Part shown: positions 6,428 to 15,583 of the stretch, piece after piece | How positions within the stretch are numbered: position 1 is the first letter of the stretch | Layout: each line of letters starts with the position of its first letter | Source of the DNA: Paludibacteraceae bacterium | Lineage (GTDB): Bacteria; Bacteroidota; Bacteroidia; Bacteroidales; Paludibacteraceae | DNA length: 55,958 nucleotides | Reading direction: 5' to 3' | Assembly (NCBI GenBank): GCA_024401515.1 | Contig: JAKSKY010000003.1 | Span: 1-55,958, forward strand | Translations under genes and position numbers: made by a program | The notes under the pieces: model-generated | Database searches by the model: none | Told to the model about the DNA's origin: nothing | What the model saw: the letters and a program-made list of their open reading frames with translations, nothing else

Positions 6428-6964
6428 TTACTTGATAATCTCCATGCCCTTCTTCAATGCAGCCTCGTTCATTGGAATGAGGTGGTGGTGACGCTCAGGA
6501 AGCGTCTTCTTCAAACCTAACAATACGTTCTCGATCTCTACGATAGGACGGATCTTCAACAATCCACCCAACATGATCATGTTGAATGACTTAGGGGCGT
6601 TCATCTCGATGGATGCGTCCATGGCGTTGATCTTGTAGATTTTGATGTCCTTTCTGGTAGGCTCGGTTGTGATTCCGTATGGATCGAAAATCAAGGTTCC
6701 ACCAGGCTTGATTGTGCTCTCAAACTTATCCAATGATTGTTGGTTAAGGATGATGGCTGTGTCGTATGTGTTGAGGATAGGGGAGCTGATCTTCTCGTCG
6801 CTCAAAATAACGGTCACGTTAGCGGTACCACCACGTTGCTCAGGACCGTATGCGGGCATCCAAGTAACCTCTTTGCCTTGCATGAGACCAGAGTAGGCAA
6901 GAATCTTACCCATAGAGAGGACACCTTGTCCTCCGAATCCTGCTATGATAATCTCTTCTTTCAT
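6428..6964 (-). CDS. 2-oxoacid:ferredoxin oxidoreductase, gamma subunit
   Basis: A 178-residue gamma subunit of a ferredoxin-dependent 2-oxoacid oxidoreductase (Vor/Kor class), which oxidises 2-oxoacids with CoA to acyl-CoA, CO2 and reduced ferredoxin. The glycine-rich GFGGQGV motif is at residues 9-15, and the family GPEQRGG-type segment follows. ATG 6964 is chosen: it leaves a 10-nt gap after the beta-subunit stop, while the upstream start at 6997 would overlap that gene by 23 nt and add residues not typical of the family. It is the last gene of a four-gene operon and ends at a terminator. Confidence 0.9.
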   Translation of the reverse strand: MKEEIIIAGFGGQGVLSMGKILAYSGLMQGKEVTWMPAYGPEQRGGTANVTVILSDEKISSPILNTYDTAIILNQQSLDKFESTIKPGGTLIFDPYGITTEPTRKDIKIYKINAMDASIEMNAPKSFNMIMLGGLLKIRPIVEIENVLLGLKKTLPERHHHLIPMNEAALKKGMEIIK

Positions 6965-6974
6965 TTGTCTAAAC

Positions 6975-7751
6975 TTATTTGTTTGCGTCTTTGTCAACTA
7001 ACACTCCAAGTGGATAGGCAGGGAACATGTTCTCCTCCATCCATTTGTTGGCCTTCTCTGGAGTCAACTTCCATCCTGATGAACAGGTGGAAACGATCTC
7101 CACAACGTTGGCGCCACCCTTGCCGTCCAAAGAGTTCTCGAATGCCTTCCTAATGGCCTTCTTAGCCTTGCGGACAGCCGCAGCGGTGTGAACGCTTTCG
7201 CGGGTGATGAAACGGATACCTTCCAAATCCTTCAATTGGTTGGTGATTTTCAAAGGATAACCGTTCAACTTCACATCACGTCCATAAGGGCAAGTGGATG
7301 CTTTCATACCTTCTAGGGTAGTAGGCGCCATTTGTCCTCCGGTCATACCGTAGATACCATTGTTGATGAAGATGATCGCGATGCTCTCTCCACGGTTGCA
7401 GGCATGGATAGTCTCTGCTGTACCGATAGCGGAAAGGTCACCGTCTCCTTGGTAGGTAAAGACCAACTTGTCAGGGCGAAGACGCTTGATGGCAGTCGCT
7501 ACCGCAGGCGCACGTCCGTGAGCAGCCTCTTCCCAATCCACGTCGATGTAGTTGTAAGCGAATACGGCGCAACCTACTGGTGCGATGGCGATGGTATTCT
7601 CCACCATGCCCATCTCTTCGATGATCTCCGCAATGATTTTGTGAACCACACCGTGGCTACAGCCTGGGCAGTAGTGCATCGGATTGTCGTTCAAAATATC
7701 TGGTTTCTTGTAAACCAGGTTCTCTGGTTTGATTATATCTTCTAATGCCAT
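6975..7751 (-). CDS. 2-oxoacid:ferredoxin oxidoreductase, beta (TPP-binding) subunit
   Basis: A 258-residue thiamine-pyrophosphate-binding subunit. CPGCSHG at 28-34 and the TPP/Mg motif GDGDLSAIG at 102-110, ending in NNGIYGMTGGQ (130-140), are clear. It pairs with the alpha subunit to decarboxylate the 2-oxoacid; the adjacent ferredoxin subunit takes the electrons. Substrate choice (branched-chain 2-oxoacids versus 2-oxoglutarate) cannot be settled from sequence alone. The gene lies 21 nt downstream of the alpha subunit in the same operon. Confidence 0.93.
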   Translation of the reverse strand: MALEDIIKPENLVYKKPDILNDNPMHYCPGCSHGVVHKIIAEIIEEMGMVENTIAIAPVGCAVFAYNYIDVDWEEAAHGRAPAVATAIKRLRPDKLVFTYQGDGDLSAIGTAETIHACNRGESIAIIFINNGIYGMTGGQMAPTTLEGMKASTCPYGRDVKLNGYPLKITNQLKDLEGIRFITRESVHTAAAVRKAKKAIRKAFENSLDGKGGANVVEIVSTCSSGWKLTPEKANKWMEENMFPAYPLGVLVDKDANK

Positions 7752-7772
7752 TGTTACTTCGGATTAAGTGAA

Positions 7773-8852
7773 TTACATGATCTTACTTTTCACTGCCTCT
7801 ACGATCTCGTCTGGTGTGTAAACGATACCACCCAAACGTCCGTAGTGTTCCACAGGAACTTTTCCGTTGACAGCCAAACGAACATCCTCAACCATTTGTC
7901 CCGCATTCAACTCGACAGACATCATGGCTTTTACCTTGTCGGCATATTTTCTGATGATGTTGGTTGGGAAAGGCCACAAAGTGATAGGACGGAGAAGACC
8001 CAATTTGATGCCTTGCTCACGAGCGATTTCACAAGCCTTTTGACAAATACGGGCTGAGCAACCGAAGGCAACCAATAGGTATTCCGCATCGTCGCAAAGA
8101 ATCTCTTCGTAGCGAACTTCCGTCTCTTCGATCTTCTTGTATTTAGCTTGGAAACGAAGGTTGTTGGCCTCCATAACCTCTGGCTTCAACTCAAGGGAGG
8201 TGATGATGTTGTTCTTGCGGCTCATCTTTCTTCCGGTAGCGGCCCAAGGACACTCTTTCTCGACCTCTTCGTCTGTTCTTCTTGGTTGGTAGTCAGGAAG
8301 AACTACCTTCTCCATCATTTGGCCGATCACACCATCCGCCAAAATCATGGCAGGGTTTCTGTATTTAAAGGCAAGATCAAATGCGAGACCAACGAAGTCC
8401 GCCATCTCCTGCACGGATGCTGGCGCCAATGCGATGACGCGGTAGTCACCGTGACCGCCACCCTTGGTGGTTTGGAAATAGTCCGCTTGGCTAGGTTGGA
8501 TGGTTCCCAAACCTGGTCCGCCACGCATTACGTTGACGATCAATGCAGGCAATTCCGCACCTGCCATGTAGGAGATACCCTCCTGCATCAATGAAACACC
8601 TGGACTGGATGATGATGTCATCACCTTCTTACCTGTTGCCGCACCACCATACACCATGTTGATGGATGAGGTCTCACTCTCCGCTTGCAATACCACCATA
8701 CCGGTTGTCTTCCAAGGCTCTACTTCCATCAAGGTCTCCATGACCTCTGATTGTGGAGTGATAGGGTATCCGAAGTATCCGTCGCATCCGCATCTGATGG
8801 CGGCATGGGCGATGGCTTCGTTACCTTTCATCAATTTAACTTCTTCACTCAT
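7773..8852 (-). CDS. vorB: 2-oxoacid:ferredoxin oxidoreductase, alpha subunit (VorB-type)
   Basis: A 359-residue alpha subunit of the pyruvate/2-ketoisovalerate/2-oxoglutarate:ferredoxin oxidoreductase family. GYPITPQSE (28-36) and the SSSSPGVSLMQEG segment are hallmark sequences of the pyrimidine-binding domain. Proteins of this length and layout in Bacteroidota are usually named 3-methyl-2-oxobutanoate dehydrogenase subunit VorB. In anaerobic Bacteroidota the complex can also work in reverse as a reductive carboxylase. The ferredoxin gene is 6 nt upstream and the beta subunit follows. Family certain, substrate tentative. Confidence 0.9.
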   Translation of the reverse strand: MSEEVKLMKGNEAIAHAAIRCGCDGYFGYPITPQSEVMETLMEVEPWKTTGMVVLQAESETSSINMVYGGAATGKKVMTSSSSPGVSLMQEGISYMAGAELPALIVNVMRGGPGLGTIQPSQADYFQTTKGGGHGDYRVIALAPASVQEMADFVGLAFDLAFKYRNPAMILADGVIGQMMEKVVLPDYQPRRTDEEVEKECPWAATGRKMSRKNNIITSLELKPEVMEANNLRFQAKYKKIEETEVRYEEILCDDAEYLLVAFGCSARICQKACEIAREQGIKLGLLRPITLWPFPTNIIRKYADKVKAMMSVELNAGQMVEDVRLAVNGKVPVEHYGRLGGIVYTPDEIVEAVKSKIM

Positions 8853-8858
8853 CGTATT

Positions 8859-9086
8859 TTAATCTATTTTTGTTTTATACACAGTAATACATCCGTCTGG
8901 ACATACAATACCACAACTTGCGCAACCTACGCACGCATCCTCATTTGCCATGATGGCGTAATTGTAACCCTTAGCGTTAACTTGCTTGGACATCGCCAAG
9001 ACTTTAGCAGGGCATGCCACCACACAAAGTTGGCAACCTTTGCATCTGTCTTTGTTAACGACTACAGCACCTTTGATTTTAGCCAT
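8859..9086 (-). CDS. 2x[4Fe-4S] ferredoxin subunit of the 2-oxoacid oxidoreductase
   Basis: A 75-residue bacterial-type ferredoxin. The first cluster ligands are C15, C18, C21 and C25 (followed by P); the second are C52, C55, C58 and C62 (followed by P). It is the first gene of the operon and is expected to act as the delta subunit, carrying electrons from the TPP centre to free ferredoxin. Confidence 0.93.
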   Translation of the reverse strand: MAKIKGAVVVNKDRCKGCQLCVVACPAKVLAMSKQVNAKGYNYAIMANEDACVGCASCGIVCPDGCITVYKTKID

Positions 9087-9119
9087 TTCCTCTGTTTTTT
9101 AGTGTAAATTTATTGAAGG

Positions 9120-9127
9120 CAAATTTA
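9120..9127 (-). promoter_or_regulatory. Possible -7 box for the oxidoreductase operon
   Basis: Read on the minus strand this is TAAATTTG, a match to the Bacteroidota -7 consensus TAnnTTTG. It would give a leader of about 27 nt to the ferredoxin ATG. No good -33 TTTG was found at the right distance, so confidence is low. Confidence 0.35.
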
Positions 9128-9263
9128 ATTTTTTTTCTTCAAAAAAGGAAATTTAAATCCATACAAACTCCAGCCGTGAAAAAAATGGCTCCAACGCCCA
9201 TTTTTATAGGTATTTTTAACGTATGAGCCTATTCTAAAAAGGCGTTTAATAGTGTATATATAC

Positions 9264-9271
9264 TATATTTG
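9264..9271 (+). promoter_or_regulatory. Possible -7 box for the TamB-like gene
   Basis: TATATTTG matches TAnnTTTG exactly, but its end is only 12 nt before the chosen ATG at 9284. The transcript would have a leader of only a few bases. No convincing -33 element was seen. Confidence 0.3.
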
Positions 9272-9283
9272 CATTTATATTGT

Positions 9284-12200
9284 ATGATACGGAAACTGAC
9301 TTACATATTGCTCTCTATCGTCGGGGTGCTTCTATTAGCGCTCCTACTAGCTTATTCCGCTTTCCAAAATGAGCGGATCCAGCGTCGTGTCATCGGTGTT
9401 TTAACGGAGAGTTTGTCCAAACAGGTGGGCAGTGAAATCGGTATGGGACATATCGATTGGTCTTTCCCTAATAGTTTCGTCCTTCAGGATGTCTATGTGA
9501 AGGACTTGAATAACGATACTTTGCTCTCTTGGAACCGCGCGAAGGTGACCATCAACATGATGAAACTCTTCTCCTCCACCATCTCCTTCCGTACGATTCA
9601 ATTTTCGGGCATGAAGGCTAATCTCTCCAAGGATTCCCTGAATGTGCCGAACTTCCAATTCTTTGTCGATGCGTTTAAGCCTAATCGGGAAGATACCCTT
9701 TCGTTGCAATGGTCCATGGATATTGAGTCTGTGGCCTTTAATCATTGTGACGTTTCCTATCGAAATCCATACAAAAAGGAGTTGTTGGGACGTTTGGACC
9801 CCAATGATTTGTATGTGAGTGATTTGTGTGGAAGAATGTATGTGAGCTCCTTTACGGATGATTCCGTCCATGTTTGGATTAATGACATAAGCTTGTGCGA
9901 AAAGTCCGGCTTGGTTGTGGATACCATTTCCGCGACGGTGGATATGAATAGGGAGCGAATTCTTGTCAATGATTTTGTTTTGGCTGCGCCCCGTAGCCAC
10001 GTGAAGTTCGATCAAGTATTGGTGCTTCATGAAAATTATGAAGCCTTTAAAGACCCATTGAATCGTTTGAGAGGTGCCATCAATATCGCGCCATCCTATA
10101 TCCGTCCGGCGGATTTCTCTTCCCTTTATCCACCTTTGGATATTTTGTTTGAGGATGTCCGGGTGAGCGGTTCAATCTTTGGTTCTCCGAAGGATTTGGA
10201 GTTGAATGGCTTGAATCTATCCTATGGAGATTGTACGAGATTCCAGGGATTGGCCAATATCAAAAATCTCTTCCCGAATCCGCAAGAATTCTATTTGGAC
10301 GCGCATGTCAACAAACTTTCCTCCTCTCCTTTGGAATTGGCCGATATCCTATATGTCGCCATTGACCGGGAGGTGCTTTTGCCAAGATCGTTGGATTCTT
10401 TAGGCATGGTTTCATTCAGTGGTGACGCCAAGGGATCTTTGCATGACTTAATGACGAAGGGAATCCTCTCCTCGGTGGCGGGTGATTTGGCCATTTCGGC
10501 GAATTTCCAATCGGCGGATTCGAAGCTGAACTCCTATCATGCGGTGGGCGAGGTAAGCGCCGGCAATTACCATTTGGGAAATATATTTGGAGAAAAGTCC
10601 GACTTGGGCGATGTGACGATGGGGCTGCATGTCTCTTTGGATAAATTGGCGGACCGAAATTATGTGGTGCATGCCGAGGGTAAGGTGGATAGCTTCACTT
10701 ATAAAAATTATTGTTATGAAAATATCCGACTAAACGGAACTTTCGATGGAGATGGTTTTGACGGCGAATTGGTGATGAGCGATAAGAACGCGGAGGTTAA
10801 TTTCTCCGGAAAGGCGGACTTTAAGAAGCATGATATGCCTGTGTATCACTTCTCCTCCCATGTGGACAAACTCAATTTGAGTGCGACCAACCTCATTACA
10901 AAATATGATAATACGAGTATCTCTTTCGATATTGAGTCCAATTTCGTCGGTAATTCCATCGATAACGTGGAGGGATCGATGTCGATGGATAATGTGGTCT
11001 TTGTGAATGACGACCATGAATTGCGGATAAACAACCTTAGTGTGGCCGCAACGGTGGATCAACGCCAAAAGCAACGTAAATTGACCATCTTTTCAGACTA
11101 TATCAATGGTCATATCTTAGGACAATATCAGTTCTCGACGCTTGGGAAGTTCTTCCATAATGTCGCCCATCATTACGTGCCATCCTTGGTGAAGGAGGAA
11201 CAATTGCTACCCGAGAAGAAACGGGTTAATAATTTCACATTTGATTTTGTTGTGGATAATACAGAACCGATCAACGATGCTTATGAGTTGCCATTCTCCA
11301 TTTTGGAGGAGACCAGGGTGAAGGGATTCTTGAACGATTCCACCAATCAGTTCCGGGTGAGGGTAGAGTCTGATCAGATGCAGTACAATGACAAGATTTT
11401 GACCGATATGTTGCTGCTCTTGGAAAATCCGAAGGATGAACTCAAGGCGATGCTTCGTACAACTTGCCAGCCGGCAAGTGGAAGACGTAATCCTTACTTC
11501 TTCTCCGTCAATACATTGACGCAAAATGATTCCTTGGATGTCAAGTGCCATTTCAGCAATACAGGAGATGTGACCTACAGCGGATCTTTGATGGTAGGAA
11601 CCCGATTTAAGGATTTGACGGAGGATGGTTTGACCGCGGATTTCCACATCCGTCCATCTTCGATCATATTGAACGATGTTGAATGGTTGATGCGTGATAG
11701 TCGAATCGGATTGGATAAGAAGCGTATCGAAATTGACAGTTTCTATTTTAATCATGATACCCAATTCCTCAGCATAAATGGTGTGAACAGTACCTTGGCG
11801 GATGATAGTATCAATGTCCATTTCAGTGATTTCAAACTGGATTATGTAAGTAACATCATCGCAAATGACAATATCACATTCAATGGTGTTTCGGATGGCG
11901 ATGTCTTTTTGTATGGCGCCTTGTCAAATCCATATTTCAAGGGAGATTTGTACATCTATGACGCAGCGATAAACGAATATACGATTGGTGATCTATCTGT
12001 ACATTCCCGCTGGAAGGAAAAACAGAAGTGCATCGATTTTGACGCTAAGTTGCTTTCCCCTTATGAAGAGCAATTGTATCGTTCCGATATCAGTGGTGGT
12101 GTATTCCTGGGTGCTGATTCTTTGTATATTGAGGGAGATTTGAAGAATGTCGATTTGAAGTTCCTTCGTCAGTATTTGAAGAATGTGATGCCTAACAACA

Positions 12201-13855
12201 CCGGTACGGTGAGTGGTAATGTGAAGGCTTATGGTAAGTTTGGCCATATCGGATTGGCGGGCCATCCTTTCGTGCGCAATTTTGCCTTTGATGTGGATTA
12301 TCTGAATACTTCATATGTGTTGTCCGATACGATCTATTTGACACCGACTACGATCAGTCTGAACCAAACACCTGTTTATGATGTGGATGGTAACTATGCG
12401 GTCATATCAGGTCTCTTGTTGCATGATGGTTTCCGTAAATTCAAGTACGCCTTTGACTTGACCTTCGACAAATTGTTGGGCTTGAACACACAGGAGGAGG
12501 ATAACGAGACCTTCTACGGAAGGGCTTATGTGAAGGGTGGCGCCAATATTTCGGGTACTCAAGACCGCTTGAATATCAATTTGGATTTGCAAACACGGGA
12601 AAACACCTCTTTGACCATTCCTATTGATGATAACTCCTCTACCAAGGAGTGCGACTTCATATCGTTTGTGGAGGTGGAAGACAATAAAACCATGGCGGAG
12701 AAACGCCGCTCTCGTCGTGAAAGGTTGAAGAAGATCCGTGAACAATCGGGTAAATCCCCTATGGAATTAAATGTGGACGCGAAGCTTGTGGCGACACCTG
12801 ACGCGCAAATTCAGTTGATTATGGATGCGCAACAAGGTGATTTGATTCGTGCCTATGGAAACGGTAATTTACACATGACTTATAATTCCAGGGAGAACGA
12901 TTTTAAAATGCATGGAAGTTACGAGATTGAAAAGGGTGATTACATGTTTACCATCCAAAGCGTGATTTCCAGGAAGTTTGATATCAATAGTGGTAGCACC
13001 GTGCGATGGACAGGAAACCCTTCCAATGCCTTTATTAATATCCAGGCGCAATATGGTTTGAATGCCTCCTTGTCGGATATCGTTGAGGATCCAAATCTTC
13101 GTTCCACACCCGTTCGATGTATGTTGGGCTTGACAGGAACGATCAACCAACCGGTCATCAAGTTTGATATTGATTTGCCAAACTCTGACGAAGATGTCCG
13201 AAGCATGCTGAAGAGTGTTATCAACACAGAGGAGGCGGTAAACCGTAATGTGGCTTCTCTTTTGGCTTTGGGTCACTTCTACACGATGGATAAGTACAAG
13301 ATGTCCAGCGTGACGACGACAGAGTTGTCCTCTGTGGGATTCTCGACCCTCTCTTCCCAATTGTCTAGCTGGATTTCGAAAATGAGCCGTGATATCAATA
13401 TTGGGTTGAATTATAAACCAACGACCATGACCACGGATGGAACCAGCGCTTCTAGTGAGTTTGACGTCGCGCTCTCCACTCAGTTGTTTAACGACCGTTT
13501 GATGTTGAATGGTAACTTCGGATACCGTGACGATGTGGATGATGCGTCGAATATCTCCAATAGTATCATCGATTTCGACTTGGAATATAAGCTTTCAAAA
13601 TCTGGACGTTTCCGTACCAAGGCCTTTAACCATTCCAATAACAGTTATTTCAAACAGGCTGCGAACACGCAAGGTATAGGTGTTGTGTACCACGAAGATT
13701 TTGACACTTTCTCAGGTTTGATGAAGTCTTACTGGCAATCCATCAAGGGCGTCTTTAAGAAAAAGGAGGAAGAGGAGAAGACGGATGCGGAAAAGAAGGA
13801 GGAAGAAAAAAATAGTGGTGTGAAGAAATCTAACAAGGAGAAAAAAGGGGAGTGA
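9284..13855 (+). CDS. TamB-like translocation/assembly module protein
   Basis: A very large (1523-aa) AsmA/TamB-family envelope protein. An N-terminal membrane anchor (residues 6-27, YILLSIVGVLLLALLLAYSAF) is followed by a long, repetitive beta-strand-rich body. The C-terminal DUF490/TamB domain (about 1100-1440) includes INIGLNYKP, NDRLMLNGNFGYRDD and SKSGRFRTKAFNHSN. Known relatives form a hydrophobic groove spanning the periplasm and take part in outer-membrane protein insertion or lipid transfer. A highly charged Lys/Glu tail of about 40 residues ends the protein. ATG 9284 is preferred to the TTG 15 nt upstream because the anchor follows directly. It is transcribed alone, divergent from the oxidoreductase operon. 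Confidence 0.9.
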   Translation: MIRKLTYILLSIVGVLLLALLLAYSAFQNERIQRRVIGVLTESLSKQVGSEIGMGHIDWSFPNSFVLQDVYVKDLNNDTLLSWNRAKVTINMMKLFSSTISFRTIQFSGMKANLSKDSLNVPNFQFFVDAFKPNREDTLSLQWSMDIESVAFNHCDVSYRNPYKKELLGRLDPNDLYVSDLCGRMYVSSFTDDSVHVWINDISLCEKSGLVVDTISATVDMNRERILVNDFVLAAPRSHVKFDQVLVLHENYEAFKDPLNRLRGAINIAPSYIRPADFSSLYPPLDILFEDVRVSGSIFGSPKDLELNGLNLSYGDCTRFQGLANIKNLFPNPQEFYLDAHVNKLSSSPLELADILYVAIDREVLLPRSLDSLGMVSFSGDAKGSLHDLMTKGILSSVAGDLAISANFQSADSKLNSYHAVGEVSAGNYHLGNIFGEKSDLGDVTMGLHVSLDKLADRNYVVHAEGKVDSFTYKNYCYENIRLNGTFDGDGFDGELVMSDKNAEVNFSGKADFKKHDMPVYHFSSHVDKLNLSATNLITKYDNTSISFDIESNFVGNSIDNVEGSMSMDNVVFVNDDHELRINNLSVAATVDQRQKQRKLTIFSDYINGHILGQYQFSTLGKFFHNVAHHYVPSLVKEEQLLPEKKRVNNFTFDFVVDNTEPINDAYELPFSILEETRVKGFLNDSTNQFRVRVESDQMQYNDKILTDMLLLLENPKDELKAMLRTTCQPASGRRNPYFFSVNTLTQNDSLDVKCHFSNTGDVTYSGSLMVGTRFKDLTEDGLTADFHIRPSSIILNDVEWLMRDSRIGLDKKRIEIDSFYFNHDTQFLSINGVNSTLADDSINVHFSDFKLDYVSNIIANDNITFNGVSDGDVFLYGALSNPYFKGDLYIYDAAINEYTIGDLSVHSRWKEKQKCIDFDAKLLSPYEEQLYRSDISGGVFLGADSLYIEGDLKNVDLKFLRQYLKNVMPNNTGTVSGNVKAYGKFGHIGLAGHPFVRNFAFDVDYLNTSYVLSDTIYLTPTTISLNQTPVYDVDGNYAVISGLLLHDGFRKFKYAFDLTFDKLLGLNTQEEDNETFYGRAYVKGGANISGTQDRLNINLDLQTRENTSLTIPIDDNSSTKECDFISFVEVEDNKTMAEKRRSRRERLKKIREQSGKSPMELNVDAKLVATPDAQIQLIMDAQQGDLIRAYGNGNLHMTYNSRENDFKMHGSYEIEKGDYMFTIQSVISRKFDINSGSTVRWTGNPSNAFINIQAQYGLNASLSDIVEDPNLRSTPVRCMLGLTGTINQPVIKFDIDLPNSDEDVRSMLKSVINTEEAVNRNVASLLALGHFYTMDKYKMSSVTTTELSSVGFSTLSSQLSSWISKMSRDINIGLNYKPTTMTTDGTSASSEFDVALSTQLFNDRLMLNGNFGYRDDVDDASNISNSIIDFDLEYKLSKSGRFRTKAFNHSNNSYFKQAANTQGIGVVYHEDFDTFSGLMKSYWQSIKGVFKKKEEEEKTDAEKKEEEKNSGVKKSNKEKKGE

Positions 13856-13918
13856 TGACTCTCCTTATGTGTGTCCGTGTTTAGTCCGTAACGTAAGATG
13901 GATGGCGGTGAAAACTGC

Positions 13919-14722
13919 TTACACAAAGCAATTCAAACCCACGTGTCCGTAAGAGATCTTGCCTTTGTATTCCTGCCTTAATTGTGCGTATTGCTCAATG
14001 CCTGTGCAGTGGCAAGCAATGACTTCCTCTATTTCGTGTTGATTGAGCAGTTGAGCCAATCTGCTGATTTTTTCAGGCGATTCGTGCAAGGTGTGGAAGC
14101 CTCCGATGACCAAACGGATCGGTTCGGAGAAGTGCTCCTTGGCGCTACGAATTGTGTTGACGATGCCTCTGTGCGCGCAACCGCTGATGATGGATATTTT
14201 CCCTTCATGACGCACGCAGATGAATTGCTCGTCATCAAATTGGTCTTCCGTTGGTATACCTTGGCGACGGATTACCATATTGGCGAAGTGTGTTTCATTG
14301 GGATCAAAAATTTTCACTTCAGGTAGAATGAATACACCTTCAGCAATTTCGGTGATTTCCTTGGTGGTATGAATTCTTTGTGGATCAATATTGGTTCCAA
14401 CGGGTAGCCCGATGCTTCTGTCGGCTCTGCCGAAGCGTTCGGTGTCAAAGCCTTTTTTCGCATAGATCGGAGCGTGGTCATTGTGGGCAATGAAGTGGGC
14501 CAATCCGCCTGTGTGGTCGTAGTGACCGTGGCTGATGACCAAGGCCTCTATCTGGGATATGTCGATGCCTCCTATATTGGCGTTGAAAGCGTATAGGTCA
14601 GTCTGTCCCGTGTCGAAAAGAATTTGTCTCTTGTCGTCCGTCTCAATGAGGAGGGAGAATCCCAGTTCCGCTTTCATCTTCGCTTGGAAGACTGTGTTCT
14701 CTATCAGTATCTTGAACTTCAT
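13919..14722 (-). CDS. MBL-fold metallo-hydrolase (COG1237-like)
   Basis: A 267-residue metallo-beta-lactamase-fold protein with the metal-binding motif HGHYDH (65-70), a later SGCAHRGIVNT segment, and C-terminal GGFHTL and ACHCTG motifs. These resemble the COG1237 group, often labelled 7,8-dihydropterin-6-methyl-aminobenzene phosphate synthase-like; the true substrate in bacteria is unclear. ATG 14722 is preferred to TTG 14728. It converges with the TamB-like gene and diverges from the DIP1984 gene. No signal peptide, so cytoplasmic. Confidence 0.85.
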   Translation of the reverse strand: MKFKILIENTVFQAKMKAELGFSLLIETDDKRQILFDTGQTDLYAFNANIGGIDISQIEALVISHGHYDHTGGLAHFIAHNDHAPIYAKKGFDTERFGRADRSIGLPVGTNIDPQRIHTTKEITEIAEGVFILPEVKIFDPNETHFANMVIRRQGIPTEDQFDDEQFICVRHEGKISIISGCAHRGIVNTIRSAKEHFSEPIRLVIGGFHTLHESPEKISRLAQLLNQHEIEEVIACHCTGIEQYAQLRQEYKGKISYGHVGLNCFV

Positions 14723-14737
14723 ACCCAAATGATTTGA

Positions 14738-14769
14738 TTTGCGAATTTACCTAATTTTCTCTAAATTTG
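14738..14769 (+). promoter_or_regulatory. Bacteroidota-type promoter for the DIP1984 gene
   Basis: TTTG (14738-14741), a 20-nt spacer, then TAAATTTG (14762-14769): an excellent fit to the TTTG-N19/20-TAnnTTTG consensus. The start codon follows at 14793. Confidence 0.6.
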
Positions 14770-14792
14770 TTTAGACTTAAATTGATATGTGT

Positions 14793-15251
14793 ATGAAATT
14801 AGCAGAGGCATTACAAGAGCGTGCGGATCTAAACCGCAAGATTCAACAGTTGCAGAGCAGATTGTTGAACAATGCGACCGTTCAGGAGGGGGAACAAACA
14901 GCAGAGGATCCACAAGCTTTGTTGAAGGAGTTGAATGCGAGCGTGGACCGTTTGCAGTGGATCATCGCCAAGGTGAATTTGACCAATTGTCAAACCAAGG
15001 TAGATGGCAAAACCCTTACCGAGTTAATTGCGGAGAAGGATTGTCTCTCCATCAAGATTGAGAAGTACCGTAATTTTTTGAATAGCGCCAGTAACTTGGC
15101 GGGCCGTGCGGCGCATACTGAAATCAAGGTGTTGAGTGCCGTGAACGTGCGTGAGTTGCAGACGCAATTGGATGGCTTGTGCAAACAATTGCGTGTGGTG
15201 GACAATGCGATCCAACAGACCAATTGGAGCACTGATTTGATAGAGAAATAG
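14793..15251 (+). CDS. DIP1984 family protein
   Basis: A 152-residue, strongly helical protein starting MKLAEALQERADLNRKIQQL, the typical opening of the DIP1984/septicolysin-like family. Long coiled-coil-prone helices with regular Leu/Gln spacing run through most of the length. The biochemical role of the family is not established. ATG 14793 is chosen to match the usual family start; ATG 14787 would add two residues. It is a single gene with its own promoter. Confidence 0.85.
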   Translation: MKLAEALQERADLNRKIQQLQSRLLNNATVQEGEQTAEDPQALLKELNASVDRLQWIIAKVNLTNCQTKVDGKTLTELIAEKDCLSIKIEKYRNFLNSASNLAGRAAHTEIKVLSAVNVRELQTQLDGLCKQLRVVDNAIQQTNWSTDLIEK

Positions 15252-15457
15252 TTGGATATAGGGAGCGTCTGATCAGGCGAATGTTAACCTCTCGGAGGGC
15301 GAGGCAAGGCTTTCCACTTATAGGTAAGGGCGAGGACAACCCATTTTGCATCGTTTAAATTTTTGATGCTTTATCGTTATGTCCTGATCGTGTATAACCG
15401 TATTGTTATCGTTTATTCTTATTACCGAACATTGATGACGGACGCTCTTTTTTTTAT

Positions 15458-15487
15458 TTAAGAATTAAGAATTAAGAATTAAGAATT
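15458..15487. repeat. Heptanucleotide array (TTAAGAA)4
   Basis: Four perfect tandem copies of TTAAGAA plus TT. Shorter or imperfect arrays of the same unit occur at 23325-23345, 33425-33452 and 42120-42140. Each unit carries TAA on both strands, and the 7-nt period moves it through all frames. Confidence 0.9.
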
Positions 15488-15532
15488 CTCCTGCGACTGG
15501 ATGAGGCTTTATTCGTTGGGATTTAGGCCAAA

Positions 15533-15562
15533 AAAAGGATGTGAACTGAATCACATCCTTTT
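15533..15562 (-). terminator. Terminator for the Ig-like surface protein operon
   Basis: A 12-bp stem (AAAAGGATGTGA with its complement) and a 6-nt loop (ACTGAA on the plus strand). It is preceded on the plus strand by an A run, i.e. followed by a T run in the minus direction. Nearly the same hairpin occurs at 18843-18870. Confidence 0.8.
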
Positions 15563-15583
15563 CTTGTATTGTGCGAATACTTC

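Larger units (their letters stand above)
15252..15583. other. 332-bp gene-free stretch
   Basis: No ORF with a plausible product was found. It holds a (TTAAGAA)4 array near the middle-right and a terminator for the minus-strand gene at its right end. An imperfect hairpin near 15267 lacks a T run, so it was not called a terminator. Confidence 0.7.
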
